The position numbers and the translations under genes are program-made. From Pseudarthrobacter chlorophenolicus A6 (GTDB lineage: Bacteria > Actinomycetota > Actinomycetes > Actinomycetales > Micrococcaceae), in assembly GCF_000022025.1 (NCBI RefSeq), contig NC_011886.1:3575209-3639208 (forward strand): a DNA stretch of 64,000 nucleotides, given 5' to 3'. Positions 60,725 to 64,000 of this stretch are shown here, piece by piece (the first letter of the stretch is position 1; the number at the start of each line of letters is the position of its first letter). The notes under the pieces were generated by a model. The model was not told the DNA's origin, did no database searches, and worked only from the letters and a program-made list of their open reading frames with translations.

Positions 60725-61609
60725 ATGGATAACCGAGCCGAGGTACGGCAGTTCCTCTCCACCCGCCGAGGACGCATCACGCCGGAACAGGCGGGCATCG
60801 AACCGTACGGCGGGCGGCGGCGCGTACCCGGGCTCCGGCGTGAGGAGGTGGCCCGGCTCGCGGGCGTCAGCGTGGACTATTACACGCGGCTGGAACGCGG
60901 AAACCTGACAGGGGTTTCGGACAGCGTGCTGGACGCGATAGCCGGTGCGCTGGAGCTGGACCGGGCCGAGCAAGACCACCTGTACGACCTCGCCCGGACC
61001 GCCAACACCTCGGGTCGGAAACGGGCCCCCGCTACCGCGGCCGCAGGAGTCCGTCCGGAACTGCAGTTCCTGCTGGACACCATCACAGGGGCGCCTGCCT
61101 TTATAGGCAACAACCGGATGGACGTGGTGGCCGCCAACACCCTGGGCTACGCACTGTATTCGGAGATGTACAGGTCCCCCGCAAGGCCGGCGAACCATTC
61201 ACGGTTCATTTTCCTGGACCCGCGGGCCCACAACTTCTACACAGACTGGGAGCGTGCCGCGAACACGAATGTGGCCATCCTGCGGCGCGAAGCCGGGAGG
61301 AACCCGCACGACAAGGGCATTGCCGAACTCATCGGGGAACTGTCCATGCGCAGTGACGAGTTCCGCACCCGGTGGGCTGCCCACAACGTCCGGCGCCACT
61401 ACGCGGGGACCAAGTTTTTCCAGCATCCCGTGGTGGGCCTGCTGGAGCTGAACTACCAGGTCCTCGGCCTGGAGGAGGACCCCGGTCACTCCCTGACGGT
61501 CTATCCGGCCACCCCCGGCAGCGCATCGGACCAGGCCCTCAAGCTCCTGGCTTCCTGGGCGGTGACGGAAAACATCGTAGAGCTGGCCCAGGCCGGCGCC
61601 CGAAGCTGA
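60725..61609 (+). CDS. XRE-family regulator with MmyB-like ligand domain
   Basis: The 294-residue protein starts at the ATG 60725 and has an XRE helix-turn-helix: VPGLRREEVARLAGVSVDYY, then TRLERGNLTGVSDSVLDAIA. The C-terminal MmyB/PAS-like domain carries MDVVAANTLGYALYSEMY, NHSRFIFLDPRAHNFYTDWE and RTRWAAHNVRRHYAGTKFF. Such regulators usually repress a neighbouring oxidoreductase. Here the divergent cupin and dehydrogenase are the likely targets. Confidence 0.92.
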   Translation: MDNRAEVRQFLSTRRGRITPEQAGIEPYGGRRRVPGLRREEVARLAGVSVDYYTRLERGNLTGVSDSVLDAIAGALELDRAEQDHLYDLARTANTSGRKRAPATAAAGVRPELQFLLDTITGAPAFIGNNRMDVVAANTLGYALYSEMYRSPARPANHSRFIFLDPRAHNFYTDWERAANTNVAILRREAGRNPHDKGIAELIGELSMRSDEFRTRWAAHNVRRHYAGTKFFQHPVVGLLELNYQVLGLEEDPGHSLTVYPATPGSASDQALKLLASWAVTENIVELAQAGARS

Positions 61610-61671
61610 AATCACAGCTCAGTGAACATCGGCCCGCCGGTCAACCCCGGGGCACGTTACCGCCGCCCCTG

Positions 61672-62811
61672 CTAGTCCCGGGACAGCGGAACGGCGAGGA
61701 TCCGGTCGTCGCCCTGCCGCGGGCTGCCCCGCCCATCGGTGTTGTTCGTGACGAACCACAACTGACCGTCGGGGGCCACCGTGACGTCGCGGAGCCGGCC
61801 GAATTCCTGGCCGAAATGTTCCGTGGACGTGGACGGATCAGAGACCGGAACGGACCGCAGCACCTGCCCGCGCAGGTTGGCGATGAACAGGGACCCGCCG
61901 GAGTGGGCCATTCCGCTGGGGCTGGCCGAACCGGGCTGCCACTGCTGCACCGGATCCACGAAGCCGTCCCGTTCCGCGATGCCCTCCACCGTGGGCCAGC
62001 CATAGTTCGCGCCGGCGGTGATGATGTTTAGCTCGTCCCACGTGTTCTGGCCGAACTCGGTGGCGAACATGGTTCCGTCATCAGCCCAGGCGATTCCCTG
62101 CGGATTACGGTGCCCGTAGCTGTAGACCAGGGACCCCGGGAACGGGTTGCCGGCCGGGGCGGTGCCGTCGGGCGTCATCCGCAGGATCTTTCCGGCCAGC
62201 GCGTCCCGGTCCTGGGCGTCATCCCGCCGGCCCGCGTCCCCGGTGGTCACGTAGAGCATGCCGTCGGGGCCAAAGGCGATCCGGCCGCCGTCGTGGTTGC
62301 CCGCGGCCGGGATCCCGTCCAGGAGGGTCCGCGGCTGCCCCAGGGACAGCGAACCCCGGGTTCCGGTGACCGGGTAGCGCTGGACCCGGTTGCCGCCGTC
62401 CGCCGTCGAATAGACAAAGAGATCGCCGGTGCTGCCCACCGCCAGGCCGAGCAGGCCGGCTTCACCGCGGGCGGCCACACCGTTCACCGTGCCGATGGAC
62501 CGTGATGAACCATCCGTGGCGAGCTCAAGGATCCGGCTGCTATTCCTCTCGCTGACCAGCGGAACGCCGTCGCGGAACACCACTGACCACGGAGCCTCCA
62601 GACCGGTGGCCACCGGCTGCGGGGTGCCCGCGATGGCGGCTGCCGAGGGCCGGTCGGCCGAAGGCGCCGGGCCGGGGCTTTCGGGGCCGGCGGACACTGA
62701 TTCCGTGGGTGTGGCCGAGCTGGTGGAAGGGCCGGGTCCGGGCGCGGGCGTGCAGCCAACGAGCAGCAGAACTGCCCCTAGGACGGCTGCCGGCAGGATT
62801 GCTGGTCTCAC
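61672..62811 (-). CDS. PQQ-dependent sugar dehydrogenase-type beta-propeller lipoprotein
   Basis: From the GTG at 62811 (AAGGGGAAGC ribosome site) the ~379-residue protein has a signal peptide with lipobox LLLVGC (about Cys19) and a Pro/Ser-rich linker. A GDH-B/YliI-like propeller follows: GLEAPWSVVFRDGVPLVSER, GEAGLLGLAVGSTGDLFVYS, GGRIAFGPDGMLYVTTGDAG, YGHRNPQGIAW and LRDVTVAPDGQLWFVTNN. The family oxidises aldose sugars with PQQ at the cell surface; PQQ synthesis genes are not in this window. Confidence 0.9.
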   Translation of the reverse strand: MRPAILPAAVLGAVLLLVGCTPAPGPGPSTSSATPTESVSAGPESPGPAPSADRPSAAAIAGTPQPVATGLEAPWSVVFRDGVPLVSERNSSRILELATDGSSRSIGTVNGVAARGEAGLLGLAVGSTGDLFVYSTADGGNRVQRYPVTGTRGSLSLGQPRTLLDGIPAAGNHDGGRIAFGPDGMLYVTTGDAGRRDDAQDRDALAGKILRMTPDGTAPAGNPFPGSLVYSYGHRNPQGIAWADDGTMFATEFGQNTWDELNIITAGANYGWPTVEGIAERDGFVDPVQQWQPGSASPSGMAHSGGSLFIANLRGQVLRSVPVSDPSTSTEHFGQEFGRLRDVTVAPDGQLWFVTNNTDGRGSPRQGDDRILAVPLSRD

Positions 62812-63103
62812 GTGCTTCCCCTTCGCGTTGTGTGCCTGGCCTCTATCGTCCCGCATCCGGGCGGCTCCCGGGCCGTCCAGTCACATGAAGTCCCGTTGCG
62901 GTTCGTGGCGCAGCGTTGCCTGTTTTGACCCTCCGGCGCCCCAATATGTAGCGCGGTTGCGTCCCGTTGAGCGTCTCCGTCAAAGTGCTGGCCAAGGCCT
63001 TGAAGCGCGTGCTTAGGTAGTTCCCACGGTCCCGGCCAGGCCAGTTCTGCAGCACGCACCAGCTTCAACCCGCCACAGCCCCGATCCTGAACAGGAGGAC
63101 CTG

Positions 63104-63208
63104 ATGTCTGACTCATCCAGCCACATGCACCGCAGCACAACATGGGGTCCGCATTGTTGCCGCTCCCGAATGTCTCCGCCCCGCCGAATGGCAGCAGCAC
63201 GGCGCTAG
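63104..63208 (+). CDS. cysteine-codon leader peptide (34 aa), predicted attenuator
   Basis: An ORF starts at ATG 63104, with AGGAGG five bases upstream. It encodes MSDSSSHMHRSTTWGPHCCR and then SRMSPPRRMAAARR. The tandem Cys codons (TGT TGC, 63155-63160) and basic content match actinobacterial leader peptides found before cys/sulfonate operons, where Cys-tRNA supply controls ribosome stalling. It lies 162 bp before a sulfonate-type binding-protein gene. Whether it is translated is not shown by sequence alone. Confidence 0.55.
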   Translation: MSDSSSHMHRSTTWGPHCCRSRMSPPRRMAAARR

Positions 63209-63279
63209 CTTCGGCAGCAAAGCCACAGATTTCCCTACACCAGAGGCCGGCGCGTCGGACCTGATTCGTCCGACGCCGG
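63183..63279 (+). promoter_or_regulatory. possible attenuator hairpins downstream of the leader ORF
   Basis: GCCGAA (63183-63188) can pair with TTCGGC (63210-63215) around the leader stop, and CGTCGGAC (63253-63260) pairs with GTCCGACG (63268-63275), extended by CCGG/CCGG with a 2-nt bulge. The second has no T run, so it may control by transcription or by ribosome access. The wider 62812-63370 region holds no other gene I can support. Confidence 0.45.
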
Positions 63280-63370
63280 TACTCACCTTTCATTCCCCTC
63301 CCGCCTTCCGGGCCACGAGCCTTAGCTTGCCCTGCCCGGATTTGCCCGCATTTTTTCCCGAAAGGCACCC

Positions 63371-64000
63371 ATGTCCTTCGCAGCATCCTCCCCACCCGCT
63401 TTCACCCGGCGCCGTGCGCTCGGGGCACTCCTGGCGATTCCCGCCGTCGGACTTCTTTCTGCCTGCGGCGGTTCCGCCACCGCCGGCGGCGAGCGGATCA
63501 GCCAGGAAGCCCTTGCCCCGCTTGCCACCTCAGTCCCCACCGGCGCCACCATCAAGGTGGGTGACCCCAGCATCCGCGTGGCACTGGAACTCTCCGGCCT
63601 GAACAAGGAACTGGGCGGCATCAACGTGGAATTCGCCAACCTGTCCGGCGGTCCTCAGACCACCGAGGCGTTCCGCGCCAACGCCTTGGACGTCGGCTCG
63701 GTGGCGGACATCCCGCCCATCCACGCCACCTGGACCGGCCTGGACGTACGCATCATCGCCGCGGTGTACCGCCAGGACGCCGTGAACCACCCCATATATG
63801 AACTCGGCATCGCACCCGGAGCCGGGATCACGACGCTCGAGGAGCTGCGCGGCAAGAAAGTGGCGTACAGCCCCGGCCAGGCGCAGGGCGCCCTGGTGCT
63901 CCGGATCCTGGACAAGGCCGGACTCAAGCAGGAGGACGTGAAGCTGGTGGAACTGCCCAGCACCGGCGACGCCTACGCTTCCGCACTGTCCAGCAAACAG
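63371..64000 (+). CDS. ABC transporter substrate-binding lipoprotein, SsuA/NMT1 type (cut by window edge)
   Basis: The frame is open from ATG 63371 to the window end (210 codons shown). It begins with a twin-arginine-like signal and lipobox (FTRRRALGALLAIPAVGLLS, then AC with Cys34). The NMT1/SsuA-type fold follows: GATIKVGDPSIRVALELSGL, GGPQTTEAFRANALDVGSVA, DIPPIHATW and LRGKKVAYSPGQAQGALVLR. It binds a small anion such as an alkanesulfonate, or nitrate/taurine-type ligands. A purine-rich CGAAAGGC lies before the ATG. Rest of the operon lies past the window. Confidence 0.9.
   Translation, partial: MSFAASSPPAFTRRRALGALLAIPAVGLLSACGGSATAGGERISQEALAPLATSVPTGATIKVGDPSIRVALELSGLNKELGGINVEFANLSGGPQTTEAFRANALDVGSVADIPPIHATWTGLDVRIIAAVYRQDAVNHPIYELGIAPGAGITTLEELRGKKVAYSPGQAQGALVLRILDKAGLKQEDVKLVELPSTGDAYASALSSKQ

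Overview
The window is high-GC DNA from an actinobacterium, most likely a soil Arthrobacter/Pseudarthrobacter-type member of the Micrococcaceae. This is inferred from the DUF222-HNH protein, the DUF202 and DUF2630 proteins, the Rv3230c/DesA3-like desaturase pair, the Asp23/AmaP/DUF6286 operon and the frequent GTG starts. I see no rRNA, tRNA, CRISPR array, insertion sequence or prophage. It reads as a chromosomal accessory-metabolism region with several decayed genes.

Layout. 1-4159 is a ureide/glyoxylate operon: malic enzyme end, malate synthase, a DUF6986 CitE/HpcH-like protein and ureidoglycine aminohydrolase. 4187-11188 holds a serine-hydrolase-fold lipoprotein that has lost its catalytic residues, a zinc alcohol dehydrogenase, a decayed SRPBCC gene, a HAD phosphatase, a YegP-like protein, a GH15 enzyme and a DUF72 protein. 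11256-16581 is an envelope or surface-polymer cluster: an App1 remnant joined to a phosphodiester-glycosidase remnant, a GT2-GtrA fusion, DUF4956, a VTC-type polyphosphate polymerase-like protein and a Cthe_2159-like lipoprotein. 16644-24607 carries a hydrolase, a fatty-acid desaturase with its reductase, a flavin oxidoreductase, LhgO and small membrane proteins. 24631-29157 is a catabolic module (DUF2848, MFS carrier, FCD-GntR regulator, nitrilase-type amidase, hydrolase) with palindromic operators at both of its divergent promoters. 29367-33923 has an ammonium transporter behind GlnR-like boxes, a PadR regulator with a 36-bp operator palindrome, and a class A penicillin-binding protein.

33842-43792 mixes an HNH protein, a GNAT protein with an Asn-Pro repeat insertion, DUF1992, a GH35 beta-galactosidase, an ArsR/AHSA1 pair, a peptidase S51-like protein, and a GAF-ANTAR regulator beside a frameshifted GAF-ANTAR remnant. 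44957-49287 is the most system-like locus: nine genes with four Asp23/Gls24-like proteins, AmaP, DUF2273, DUF6286, CsbD and an ECF-type sigma factor. The sigma gene is translationally coupled to an unusual protein that joins a zinc-finger anti-sigma-like domain to an Asp23 domain. 49319-55300 is a fructan/sucrose locus (LacI regulator, GH32, ABC transporter) with matching 16-bp operators at both ends. 55395-62811 has an Ntn-type acylase coupled to a siderophore-type acetyltransferase, an alcohol dehydrogenase, a cupin with a divergent XRE regulator, and a PQQ-type sugar dehydrogenase. The window ends with a sulfonate/nitrate-type ABC binding protein, cut by the edge, preceded by a 34-codon leader ORF with tandem Cys codons that looks like a cysteine attenuator.

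All family names come from reading motifs by eye; no database search was run.
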